Shown piece after piece: positions 27,159 to 35,620 of a stretch of 64,000 nucleotides of DNA. Each line of letters begins with the position of its first letter. Within the stretch, counting starts at the first letter, position 1. The notes beneath the pieces were generated by a model. That model saw only the letters and a program-made list of their open reading frames with translations, ran no database searches and was not told the DNA's origin. This stretch comes from Botrimarina colliarenosi (GTDB taxonomy: Bacteria > Planctomycetota > Planctomycetia > Pirellulales > Lacipirellulaceae): NCBI RefSeq assembly GCF_007859955.1, contig NZ_SJPR01000001.1, positions 820,388 to 884,387 of the forward strand, given 5' to 3'. The position numbers and the translations under genes are program-made.

Positions 27159-27190
27159 GGCGCTTCGTCCTAAAGAGTTCGTTCGTTGAA

Positions 27191-28531
27191 TCAGCCGCCG
27201 CCGCAGAGGGCGGTGAAGTACGCCCCGACGGCGCGGTCGAGGTAGTCCGGCCGCAACTCGACCGGCAACCCTTGGTACGCGCAGAAGTTCCGCACCTGCA
27301 TCAGCAGGTCGCGGGCGTGGCACCGGCGGAGCGGCATCTTCCGCGGGTGGTAGTGCTTCTGCAGCAGGTAGTCGACCGCCTCGGGTCGGTACGCACAGCC
27401 GATCGCCTCGCAGCCGCTGCGAAACAGCGTGCGGAACTCGTCGACCGACGGGTCGGTCACTTCCACCTTGTAGGGGATGCGCCGCAAGAACGCCTCGTCC
27501 GCCAGTTCGTGCGGCTCGAGGTTGGTCGAGAAGATGATCAGCTGGTCGAACGGCGCCTGGATCTTCTTGCCGCTTGCCAGCGTCAAGTAGTCGCAGCGGT
27601 TCTCGAGCGGGATGATCCAGCGGTTCAAGAGCTCGGTCGGTTCGACACGCTGGCGCCCGAAGTCGTCGATCAGCAGGCAACCGCAATTGCTCTTGAGCTG
27701 CAGCGACGCCTCGCTGACGTTCGTCACGGGATCGTGGCGGATCTCGAGGTTGTCCATCGTCAACTCGCCGCCGACGATCGCCGTCGGGCGGCGGATCTTG
27801 ATCCAGCGGGGATCGACTCCCTCCTCGGTCAGCCGCGCGCCGCCATCGAAGTCGTCGGCTTTCGCGGCGGGCGTATGGATCGCGGTGTCGTACAGCTTGA
27901 TGATCTGGCCGTCCTCGATCAGCGCGTGCGGGATCCACACGTTGCGGCCGAAGCAGCCCGTGATGCGTTTGGCGAGCGTCGTCTTGCCGTTGCCCGGCGC
28001 CCCGTACAGGAACAGGCCGGCGCCCGAGTTCACCGCCGGGCCGAGCACGTCGAGCAGCGCCGGCTCCACGCTGATGTCGGCGAAGGCCCGCACCAGTTGG
28101 TCGCGCTGCACGGCCTCGGCGCGGATCGTTTGGGCCTCGACCGACAAGACGTAGTCGTCGAGCGGCACCGGCGCCGGACCGACATACGCGGACGACTTGG
28201 TCGCCGCCAACGCCCGGTCGCGGCCGCTGTCGGTGAGGGCGTAGTAGTAGTCGTTGAGCGGCGCCTGACGCTCGTGGAACATCAGCTGCCGCGACCGCAG
28301 ATCGCTGAGGAGCGGCTCGATCAGGCCGAACGGCAGACAGATACGGCGTCCGATCTCGCGCCCCGCCGCCGAACCAACCTGCAGAAGCAGCTTAAGCGCC
28401 AACCCCTCGAGCAGGACGCGGCTGACGCCGGTCTCTTCGACGGTCAGCGGTTCGCGCGGGCAGAATTCCTCGTCCGCAAGCAGCGGCGAGAAGAGTGGGC
28501 TGTCGGCGAGTGGCGATTCGATCGCGACCAT
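27191..28531 (-). CDS. AAA-type ATPase with N-terminal winged helix
   Basis: This 446-residue protein has Walker A GAPGNGKTT at residues 177-185, Walker B LLIDDFGRQ at 286-294, and a sensor-1 Asn in IIFSTN. Residues of about 30-110 look like a winged helix-turn-helix (SDLRSRQLMFHERQ, then YYYALTDSGRDRA). It ends with a C-terminal helical lid. The start at 28531 is tentative: the frame is open 38 codons further with no similarity. It is the first gene of the minus-strand operon, 32 bases before the kinase-tubulin gene, so the ATPase probably acts in the same complex as the tubulin-like protein. No AAA subfamily name can be given with confidence. Confidence 0.85.
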   Translation of the reverse strand: MVAIESPLADSPLFSPLLADEEFCPREPLTVEETGVSRVLLEGLALKLLLQVGSAAGREIGRRICLPFGLIEPLLSDLRSRQLMFHERQAPLNDYYYALTDSGRDRALAATKSSAYVGPAPVPLDDYVLSVEAQTIRAEAVQRDQLVRAFADISVEPALLDVLGPAVNSGAGLFLYGAPGNGKTTLAKRITGCFGRNVWIPHALIEDGQIIKLYDTAIHTPAAKADDFDGGARLTEEGVDPRWIKIRRPTAIVGGELTMDNLEIRHDPVTNVSEASLQLKSNCGCLLIDDFGRQRVEPTELLNRWIIPLENRCDYLTLASGKKIQAPFDQLIIFSTNLEPHELADEAFLRRIPYKVEVTDPSVDEFRTLFRSGCEAIGCAYRPEAVDYLLQKHYHPRKMPLRRCHARDLLMQVRNFCAYQGLPVELRPDYLDRAVGAYFTALCGGG

Positions 28532-28724
28532 ACTGGCGGGCGGAAAGCGCGTCCCTCTTGCCCCATCGACAACGATCGAGGGCGCAAGGGGGACACAACG
28601 GTTGCCGAACCGTACGTCACCCGACGGAGTGGACGGCTTCACCACGGTGGTCGGTGCGCGTGAGCGTAAGCCGACTAATCCGGATAGCCGGCGCCGCCGA
28701 TGCAGGCCTACCCGACCGGCGTTA

Positions 28725-30284
28725 CTAACGCGCCTTCGCGGTCACGCCTGGCCAGTCGTCCGTCCTGAAAGGGGTCAGCGGCAGCCCCGCCGAATCGAAG
28801 ACGTTCACCACCGGGTTGTTCGCCCAACCGTAGCGGACGGCGACCGGCTGGGGGACGTTCGGCGACGTGAGAACGACTCGCTTCCCCTCTTTTATCTCCG
28901 CGGTCGCGGCGTGGAACACCCGGTCCTCGCCGGCAACCGTGAAGCCCCGCGGCTCGACACCGTCGAAGGTCTTCAGCCCGGCGCCGACGTCGGCGATGGT
29001 GACGGTCGCCTTGCCGTCTTCAACGGCGAGGCTTTCGTAACGGGGGCTCTGGGCCTTGATCGGCAGGCCATAGGTCTCGCCCAACGCCAGCCGGGCCAGC
29101 CGCAATCCAACGTCACGCTTGTTGCGTGGGTGGATGTCGTTCGCCTCGCCGATGTCGATGATGACGGCTTGTCCGGCGTTGGCGAGGCTCTCGGCGGCCA
29201 TCGTCTGCGCCTCGCGGAGCTCGGCCCAGTCAGAGCCTTCGACAGGCCCCGCGGTCTCCTTCTGGAAGTCGGCGAGCTGCACCCAATAGAACGGGAAATC
29301 CCCCTGGCCCCAGGCGGCGCGCCACGAAGTGATCATCCTCGGAAAAAGGTCGCGGTACTGGTAGGCGCGGCCCGCGTTGGTTTCGCCCTGGTACCAGATG
29401 ACGCCTTTGATCGTGAAGGGCGTCAACGGCAGAACGCGGGCGTTGTAGAGGTTGGCCGGGCGGTGTTGGTTGAATAAGAGGTTGTCCATGCTAGGCCGCT
29501 GCGGTAAGGGATTGCCGGCGGCGTAGGCGGCGGCGCGCCGCTCGTAGAAGTCGGCAAGCTTCGTGGCGTACTCCGCGCGGAGCGACGCCTCGTCGATCTT
29601 GCTCTCGGTCTCCGCCCAGCGCTCGAGCAGCGGCTCGTAGAGCGGCTTCTCCCGCAGTTCAGCCAGCGGGACCCAGGCCTCGCAGGAAGACCCGCCCCAG
29701 GCGTTTCCGATGAGCCCAATTGGTGCGTCGAGCGTTTGTTGCAATTGCACGCCGAAGAAGTAGCCGACTGCCGAGAACGACTTGGCGGTCTTCGGCGTCG
29801 AGACCCGCCATGCCCCGTCGATGTCGTCGAGCGGCTCCTGCGCGCCCATCTGTTCGACTAGTAGGAGTCGGAGGTTGGGCCGCTTGGCGGCGAGGAGTTC
29901 GAGCTTCCCGTCCTTCGCGTTCTCGAGCGACCACTGCATGTTCGACTGGCCCGAGCAGATCCAGACGTCACCGACGGCGACATCGCGGACAACGACCGGC
30001 GCGTCGCTCTGCGAGCCCTCCACGACCAGCTCACGCGGCTCCCCCAGCGACAGCGGATCGAGCGTCACCCGCCAGGCGCCCGACTCGTCGGCAGTCGCTT
30101 GGTGGGTTTGGTCGCCGAACCTGACCGTGACCTTCTCCTCCGGCGCCGCTTTCCCCCAGACCGGGGCGGGCTGGTCCCGCTGCAGCACCATGTGGTGCGT
30201 AAAGACATAGGGCAGCCGGACATCCGCAGCCGCCACGGCAACGGTCGAGAGCACTACCAGGCCAATCAAGAAAGGAAGTCGCAT
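28725..30284 (-). CDS. Sialate O-acetylesterase family protein
   Basis: This secreted SGNH-fold carbohydrate esterase (sialate 9-O-acetylesterase family) removes acetyl groups from sugars. A signal peptide (MRLPFLIGLVVLSTVAVAAA) is followed by a beta-sandwich segment, then the nucleophile motif SGQSNMQWSL (Ser in GQSNM). Block GVIWYQGETNAG supplies the oxyanion residues, and DIGEANDIHPRNK carries the catalytic Asp/His pair. At 519 residues it is normal for planctomycete homologues, which usually degrade algal or sponge polysaccharides. It is a single gene, 194 bases upstream of the AAA gene on the same strand, and unrelated in function. Confidence 0.93.
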   Translation of the reverse strand: MRLPFLIGLVVLSTVAVAAADVRLPYVFTHHMVLQRDQPAPVWGKAAPEEKVTVRFGDQTHQATADESGAWRVTLDPLSLGEPRELVVEGSQSDAPVVVRDVAVGDVWICSGQSNMQWSLENAKDGKLELLAAKRPNLRLLLVEQMGAQEPLDDIDGAWRVSTPKTAKSFSAVGYFFGVQLQQTLDAPIGLIGNAWGGSSCEAWVPLAELREKPLYEPLLERWAETESKIDEASLRAEYATKLADFYERRAAAYAAGNPLPQRPSMDNLLFNQHRPANLYNARVLPLTPFTIKGVIWYQGETNAGRAYQYRDLFPRMITSWRAAWGQGDFPFYWVQLADFQKETAGPVEGSDWAELREAQTMAAESLANAGQAVIIDIGEANDIHPRNKRDVGLRLARLALGETYGLPIKAQSPRYESLAVEDGKATVTIADVGAGLKTFDGVEPRGFTVAGEDRVFHAATAEIKEGKRVVLTSPNVPQPVAVRYGWANNPVVNVFDSAGLPLTPFRTDDWPGVTAKAR

Positions 30285-30411
30285 CGAACGAGGCTCCGAG
30301 AAGTCGACCGAGAAGTTGAAGAGTACTGAGAAGTTGAAGCAAAAGGCCCCGCCATATTAAGCCTCGGATCCATCCGATACGAGCATCGCCAGATCTCGTG
30401 AGCTCGCATGG

Positions 30412-31509
30412 CTAAGCCAAGGCGGCGGTTTGCCGCCGCGCCGGGTCGAAGGGCGTCGTCGGCAAATCGCAGGCGACCCTGCGGATCATCGCGCTGATCA
30501 ACACGGCCGTCGGCGGGGACAACTGCAGCCCACACCGGTGGTGGCCGCTTGCGACCCAACCATTGGCGACGCCGGGGAGGGGGCCGATCTGTGGCAACGC
30601 GTCCGCCGAGGCGGGTCGCAGCCCCGCCCATTGCCGTTCGACCATCGCCGCGCCGAGCGCCGGATGGATCGCACGGGCCGCCTCGAGCAACTCGTCCCGC
30701 GCCGCTGTCGTCGTGGTCTTGGAGAATCCTTGTTCCTCGACAGTCGCGCCGACCAGCACCAAGCCGTCGCGTCGCGGGACGGCATAGTGGGGGTACCGAT
30801 GGACGATGCGCCGCAGCGGCGTCCCGGTCGGTCGCAGCAGCAGCATCTGTCCCCGCACCGGTCGGCCCGGCGCCCGCGACCACGCTAACTGAGCGAGTTC
30901 GGGCGTCCAGGCGCCGGCGCAAAGGCAGTACGCGCCGGCCCGGTACCGCCCGGCCGCGGTGACAACCGCTTCGATAGGGCCGTTGGGCCGCCGCTGGAAA
31001 CCCTCGACGGCTGCCCCCGTCTCGATGCGGACGCCGCGTAGCCGGCACGCCTGTTCTAGCGCCTGCAGGCGGAGGGGGTTGCGCACTTGGGCCTCGGAAG
31101 GGACCCGCCAAGTCGTCGATTCGCCGGCTACTGAATCAACGTCGATTCCCATCGATTGCCAGCGGGCGAAGGCTGCCTGCAAATAGGAACGGTTCGCCGC
31201 GGTCTCGACATAGTCGGCGCCACAGCGGTCGTACTCGTCGTCGATCCCGGTTTCATCACACAACCGCTTCGATAGCGACGCATGCTGGAGACTCGCAACC
31301 CGCGCCATCGCGTCGATCGCCGGGTGGTCGGTGTACCACGAAGCGGGGGGCAAGATGCCCGCCCCGGCCCAAGAGGCCTCCTTGCCCAACTCGCCACGCT
31401 CGAGCAGCGTGACGGACAGCCCCTCGCAAGCCAGTTCATAGGCGATCGAGAGCCCGATGACGCCGCCGCCTACGACCACGGCGTCGTCGTGACGGTCGGA
31501 ACGGGTCAT
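30412..31509 (-). CDS. thiO: Glycine oxidase ThiO
   Basis: ThiO is an FAD-dependent amine oxidase that turns glycine into iminoglycine for thiazole formation in thiamine biosynthesis. The Rossmann motif VVGGGVIGLSIAYELA opens the protein, followed by GKEASWAGAGILPP. Later come GRPVRGQMLLL and the C-terminal AGLRPASADALPQIGP and the GHHRCGLQLSP block that closes the FAD site. The 365-residue length fits the family. The ATG at 31509 overlaps the preceding stop (TGATG), so it is translationally coupled to the DUF2064 gene. No thiG, thiS or other thiazole gene is in the window. Confidence 0.88.
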   Translation of the reverse strand: MTRSDRHDDAVVVGGGVIGLSIAYELACEGLSVTLLERGELGKEASWAGAGILPPASWYTDHPAIDAMARVASLQHASLSKRLCDETGIDDEYDRCGADYVETAANRSYLQAAFARWQSMGIDVDSVAGESTTWRVPSEAQVRNPLRLQALEQACRLRGVRIETGAAVEGFQRRPNGPIEAVVTAAGRYRAGAYCLCAGAWTPELAQLAWSRAPGRPVRGQMLLLRPTGTPLRRIVHRYPHYAVPRRDGLVLVGATVEEQGFSKTTTTAARDELLEAARAIHPALGAAMVERQWAGLRPASADALPQIGPLPGVANGWVASGHHRCGLQLSPPTAVLISAMIRRVACDLPTTPFDPARRQTAALA

Positions 31510-32306
31510 CACACGGGAGGATCGGAGGGGAGGGACAGACCGACCAGTCGGTCGATCCGCGCGCCGAGTTCGCGGAGGGCGTCGTCGCCCCCCCCAATCA
31601 TGGCGCGTAGACGAGCCAAGTCGTCGCTCGTGTCGATATCGTACCAGCTGTCGACGGCCCGGTAATCGTGCCCCTCGCGCCAGCCGGCCGCTTCGAGTCG
31701 CTTGAGGGTCGTCGCGTAGAGGGTTGCCTCGCTCCACGGCATGGCGTCGAAGATCGGCGGCGTCCTGCCGCGGACGCCGATCAGCCAGTAACCGCCGTCG
31801 TCGCTCGGCCCGATCACGAAACGCCGCGCGTCGCCGCTTTCGCCAAGCCACGCCATCGCCGATTGCACCGACTCGGCTGGCAGATGGGGGCTGTCCGAAC
31901 CGAGCAGGATCGCCGTGGGATGGTTGGCGAAGAACGCCCGCATCCTTTCGCCGAGCGTCCCCTGGCTCTGCGGGACGCATCGCCACTCTCCGCGTCGTAC
32001 CGCCGCTAACTCCTCGAATTCTTCCCGTCGAGTCGCCGGGGAGTAGGCCAGGACGAGGTCATGCCGCCCTGCCGACAGGGTGGCGAGCCTTTGTAACGTC
32101 GTCTCAAGAAAGGCGTGCGAGAGCTCCGCCGCCTTCGCCGCGCCGATTGTTGCGGCGAGACGCGTCTTGGACTTGCCGGGGGTCCAGTGCTTCGCCAAGA
32201 CCCCCACGACGAGCCGTTCGGGGTGTCCCGATCGGGACGCACGGACAGACCCGGTAGACTCCTCTGTGGGGGGGTGCGTCGGCTCCCTGGGGGGGGTGTC
32301 AGCCAT
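31509..32306 (-). CDS. DUF2064 glycosyltransferase, arsenosugar type (TIGR04282-like)
   Basis: This 265-residue DUF2064 nucleotide-sugar-transferase-like protein carries LVVGVLAKHWTPGKSKTRLA at its start, as in the family. The GSDSPHLP and GPSDDGGYWLIGV blocks are in the usual places, with D-x-D style acidic residues. Members called TIGR04282 accompany arsM/arsS clusters and are proposed to add or form the sugar of arsenosugars. Here arsM and arsS lie 1.3 kb away on the other strand. The first 30 residues are a Pro/Thr-rich extension, so an internal start is possible. It is translationally coupled to thiO downstream. Confidence 0.85.
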   Translation of the reverse strand: MADTPPREPTHPPTEESTGSVRASRSGHPERLVVGVLAKHWTPGKSKTRLAATIGAAKAAELSHAFLETTLQRLATLSAGRHDLVLAYSPATRREEFEELAAVRRGEWRCVPQSQGTLGERMRAFFANHPTAILLGSDSPHLPAESVQSAMAWLGESGDARRFVIGPSDDGGYWLIGVRGRTPPIFDAMPWSEATLYATTLKRLEAAGWREGHDYRAVDSWYDIDTSDDLARLRAMIGGGDDALRELGARIDRLVGLSLPSDPPV

Positions 32307-32763
32307 GAATCCGTCCCAACCGATTTGCGACTTGCCGCATGGCTCTTTGGAGGGGTTCGCTGTGGGTTCTGCCGTTGGTCAATCTCCGACCAACAGTAAC
32401 TCGCTGCGCCGTCGTGAGTTGCGTAAGGACGGCGAGCCGGACAGTCGTTGGACCCCCTCGTAAGGCGGGGGTGTTGTGGACCGCTTTGGAGGGGCTCTGG
32501 AGCCTATTGGAATAGCGTAAGGTACTATTCAGTAGTGACTTATGGCAATGTTTGATCCCGCGATTCGTTGCTGCGTAGCATGTTCATAGAGCTCGCTAGA
32601 TCGCCCAAACAACCACTGCCGTGGGCGTCAGGCTGAGCCCGCTCGATTGATTGTCGAGCGTCCGCGCACCGTGTTGTTCATGGGAACGACGCTCTCGGGA
32701 TGGAGGCCGTGAGAACGAGTTCGGCGTCGCGATGAAGACCAACCAACCTTCTGTAATGACGCC
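32307..32763. other. Gene-poor region between divergent genes
   Basis: About 457 bases separate the DUF2064 gene and the zincin gene, in divergent orientation. I see no supported gene. There is a fragment of the AGCCGGCGACGT repeat family at 32421-32452 (AAGGACGGCGAGCCGG), a possible small hairpin (ACCCCC/GGGGGT) at about 32453-32473, and an AT-rich stretch near 32510-32560. The last could hold divergent promoters, but no clear -35/-10 pair stands out. The 52-codon open frame at 32305-32463 has no recognisable features and was not called. Confidence 0.5.
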
Positions 32764-33483
32764 ATGGCCGCTCGTTCATCTCGCCGAGACTTCAAAGGGA
32801 AGCTGCCCGCGCGCTTGACACGTCGCCGCAATGGCGCGGTCTCAGCGCAGCTTACCCGTGACGCGCGTCCCAAGTCACGACGTGGCGTCGCGCAACGCAA
32901 CGAGTCGTTGCCATTCTCTCCCCCCGAAGACTGGCACGAACCCACCGAAGCGGGCAACGGCTATCGCGTCGTGGTCCAGTCGCCGGGCGCCGGGTATCGC
33001 CACGTGCTGTCGGCCAAAGACGTCCGCGAACGGCTCGCCGATCTCCCCGAGTTCTTCCTCCGAGACCTCGAGGTGGTGCAATTCAGCCGGATGACCCGCA
33101 AGAAGCAGTCGCTGCCGTGCTACGGCATGCAGTGGGGGCCGGCGCTGTACCTTTACCCGATCGACGAATCGCTGGTGGAGCACTTCGGCCGGGCGCCGAC
33201 GCCCGACATCTACAACGAATCGCGGATGTACGGCGGGCGCTGGCACGAGTTGGAGGGGGGCGCCTGGTCGCTCACCTGGTCCGAGTCGGCGATCCGCGAC
33301 TTCTACCTCAATAACATCCTGATCCACGAACTGGGGCACCTGCTCGACGAGCGGAACACGAGCTACGTCGATCGCGAGCGCTACGCCGAGTGGTTTGCGA
33401 CCGAATTTGGGTACCGCCGGACCGGTGGCGCCGACGCCCGACGGCCCAAGCGGAAAGTGCGGCGTCGGCATCACGCCCTCTGA
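32764..33483 (+). CDS. Small putative zinc metallopeptidase (zincin)
   Basis: This 239-residue protein has an HELGH zinc motif at residues 188-192 inside a hydrophobic helix (NNILIHELGHLLDERNTS). A Glu in YVDRERYAEWFATEF follows about 16 residues later and could be the third ligand, a gluzincin-like layout. The first 60 residues are basic and poorly ordered; the last 25 are Lys/Arg-rich (PKRKVRRRHHAL). No signal peptide is visible, so it is likely cytosolic or nucleoid-associated. Planctomycete conserved proteins of this type have no assigned function. It sits just upstream of arsM in the same direction, gap 161 bases. Confidence 0.68.
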   Translation: MAARSSRRDFKGKLPARLTRRRNGAVSAQLTRDARPKSRRGVAQRNESLPFSPPEDWHEPTEAGNGYRVVVQSPGAGYRHVLSAKDVRERLADLPEFFLRDLEVVQFSRMTRKKQSLPCYGMQWGPALYLYPIDESLVEHFGRAPTPDIYNESRMYGGRWHELEGGAWSLTWSESAIRDFYLNNILIHELGHLLDERNTSYVDRERYAEWFATEFGYRRTGGADARRPKRKVRRRHHAL

Positions 33484-33644
33484 GGGCGGTGGGCCGGTAG
33501 CGAGGTTAGCGGCGTGAGTCATTTCACATGGCGGCGATCTGCCGCAAAGACCTGCCTTATGCGGGCGGCCTGAGAGGCGTACGGTGAGGAGACGATTACT
33601 CGACTCCGCTCACAAATCGCCCCCGCTGGCGAACCGACTCACGC

Positions 33645-34613
33645 ATGACTTATCTCGATATTGTCGCGTCGGTCTACCGCGACGTCGCTCAAAAGCCCGC
33701 TGATAACCTGTGCTGTGTGGCCACGGCCCCGCGTCGGTATCCGGGTTTGCGGATCCCCGGGATCATGCACGAGATGAACTACGGATGTGGCTCGTCGGTG
33801 CGTCCGGAGGACCTCAGCGAGGGGCAGCGAGCCCTCTACATCGGCGTTGGCGGCGGGCTCGAGGCGTTGGAGCTCGCCTACTTCACCCGCCGCCCGGGGG
33901 GCGTGGTGGCGATCGACCCGGTCGCCGAGATGCGCGAGGCGGCGGAGCGGAACTTGGCGCTCGCCGCGGAGACGAACCCCTGGTTCGATCCGGCGATGGT
34001 CACGATCCTGCCGGGGGACGCTTTGGAATTGCCGGTCGCCGATAGCGAGTTCGACTACGTCGCCCAGAACTGCCTATTCAATATCTTCCGAGCCGACCAT
34101 CTCGAACGAGCCCTGTCGGAGGCCCGCCGCGTGCTCAAGCTGCGCGGCCGGCTGGCGATGTCCGATCCAATCACCCCGACGCCGCTGCCCGAACACCTGA
34201 CCGACGACCCGCGGCTACGGGCCGCCTGCTTGTCGGGCTGCCAGACGTTCGACGCCTATGTCCGGGCGATTACGGAGGTCGGCTTCGGCCAAGTCGAGGT
34301 CCGTTCGCGGCGGCCCTACCGGGCGCTCGACGCGGCCGGCTATGGGTTGCCAAGCGATGTGCTGCTCGAGTCGATCGATGTGGTGGCCGTCAACCAGCCG
34401 ACACCCCAAGACGGCCCGTGCGTCTATACCGGCCGAACCGCCACCTACACCGGCGCCGACGAAGCTTTCGAAGACGGCAACGGCCGCACGTTCCCCAAAG
34501 GGACTCCGCAGGCGGTCTGCGACAAAACAGCGGCGGCGCTGGCGGCGTTGGGACGCGCCGACCTGCTGATCACCCCCCCGACGTGGCACTACTCGGGTGG
34601 CGGATGCTGCTAG
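33645..34613 (+). CDS. arsM: Arsenite methyltransferase ArsM (arsenosugar type)
   Basis: This SAM-dependent methyltransferase converts arsenite to methylated arsenicals. The methyltransferase core shows LYIGVGGGLEALEL (SAM motif I), VVAIDPVAEM and LPVADSEFDYV. Arsenic-binding cysteines are expected from conserved Cys positions, here in NYGCGSS near residue 47 and in the terminal GGGCC. The 322-residue length and the Cys-rich end match arsenosugar-pathway ArsM rather than the longer detoxifying form. It is co-directional with arsS, which begins 20 bases later, so the two form an operon making arsenosugar precursors. Confidence 0.9.
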   Translation: MTYLDIVASVYRDVAQKPADNLCCVATAPRRYPGLRIPGIMHEMNYGCGSSVRPEDLSEGQRALYIGVGGGLEALELAYFTRRPGGVVAIDPVAEMREAAERNLALAAETNPWFDPAMVTILPGDALELPVADSEFDYVAQNCLFNIFRADHLERALSEARRVLKLRGRLAMSDPITPTPLPEHLTDDPRLRAACLSGCQTFDAYVRAITEVGFGQVEVRSRRPYRALDAAGYGLPSDVLLESIDVVAVNQPTPQDGPCVYTGRTATYTGADEAFEDGNGRTFPKGTPQAVCDKTAAALAALGRADLLITPPTWHYSGGGCC

Positions 34614-34632
34614 GGATCGACAGAGAGCGGCC

Positions 34633-35610
34633 ATGAGTGGATTCGTCGAACGTCTCGGGGTGCCGCTCCGCGCGCGGGCTGAAATCACGACGCTGCAGGT
34701 GAATGTGGGATTGGCGTGCAACCTGGCTTGCCGACACTGCCACGTCGATTCATCCCCCAAGCGGACCGCGGCCGACGAGAACCTCTCAGAAGAGACCGCC
34801 GAGCGGATCCTCGGCTGGTTGGCCAACGCCCCGTCGATCACCACGGTCGATCTGACGGGGGGCTCGCCCGAGATGAACCCTCACTTCCGGCGGCTAGTGA
34901 CCGAGTCCCGGCGGCTCGGCAAACGGGTGATGGACCGCTGCAACCCGACGATTCTCGTCCACCGCGACACGACCGGCGCCGAGCCTTACGCCTGGGCGCC
35001 GGCGTTCCTGGCCGACCACGGGGTTCACGTCGTGGCGTCGCTGCCGTGCTATCTGGAGGAGAACGTCCGCAAGCAACGCGGCCTGACGGCCTTTCCCGAC
35101 TCGGTGGCGGGGCTCCGCCGGCTCAACGACATTGGCTACGGCCGGCGCCCCGAGTTGCGGCTGACACTGGTCTACAACCCGGTCGGCCCGTCGCTGCCGC
35201 CACCCCAGCAACAGCTCGAGGCCGACTACCGCCGGGTGCTCCGCGACGAGTACGGCTTGGAGTTCACCGAGCTGTGGGCGATCACGAACATGCCAATCGC
35301 CCGCTGGCGTGACGACCTCGAGCGGCGTGGCGAACTGGCGGCGTACGAGCAGCGCCTGCTCGACGCCTTCAACCCCGCGACGTTCGAAGGCCTGATGTGC
35401 CGCGGCCAGATTCACGTCGACAGCCAAGGACGCGTCCACGACTGCGACTTCAACTACGCCCTCCGCCTACCGACGCCGTCCACGGCGGGGCGTTTTCTCT
35501 GGGAGATCGATCCGGCCGAACTCGGCGGGCGCGAGATCGCGACGGGTCCGCACTGTTTCGGCTGCACCGCGGGGGCGGGAAGCAGCTGCGGCGGTTCGCT
35601 CGCTAGTTAG
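34633..35610 (+). CDS. arsS: Arsenosugar biosynthesis radical SAM protein ArsS
   Basis: ArsS is a radical SAM enzyme that attaches the 5'-deoxyadenosyl group to dimethylarsenite in arsenosugar synthesis. The N-terminal motif is CNLACRHC (CX3CX2C), followed by HVDSSPKRT and the LTGGSPEMNPHF block. The C-terminal Cys region (GPHCFGCTAGAGSSCGG) fits the SPASM-like region of the family. I chose the ATG at 34633, with GAGAG before it, over the upstream in-frame ATG at 34597, which lies in the arsM end. 325 residues is the expected length. Downstream lies the IS630 element, whose insertion point is 10 bases past the stop codon. Confidence 0.93.
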   Translation: MSGFVERLGVPLRARAEITTLQVNVGLACNLACRHCHVDSSPKRTAADENLSEETAERILGWLANAPSITTVDLTGGSPEMNPHFRRLVTESRRLGKRVMDRCNPTILVHRDTTGAEPYAWAPAFLADHGVHVVASLPCYLEENVRKQRGLTAFPDSVAGLRRLNDIGYGRRPELRLTLVYNPVGPSLPPPQQQLEADYRRVLRDEYGLEFTELWAITNMPIARWRDDLERRGELAAYEQRLLDAFNPATFEGLMCRGQIHVDSQGRVHDCDFNYALRLPTPSTAGRFLWEIDPAELGGREIATGPHCFGCTAGAGSSCGGSLAS

Positions 35611-35620
35611 CGACCCGCTT

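Noticed and set aside
27159..27938. N-terminal extension of the kinase-tubulin open frame
   Set aside because: The 260 upstream codons lie wholly in the AAA gene's DNA; a GTG with AGGA at the right distance starts the kinase.
27272..28663. 463-residue open frame opposite the AAA gene
   Set aside because: The opposite strand encodes Walker A and B motifs in order; this frame has none.
32305..32463. 52-codon open frame between divergent genes
   Set aside because: No ribosome site, no motif, and it contains a piece of the repeat family.
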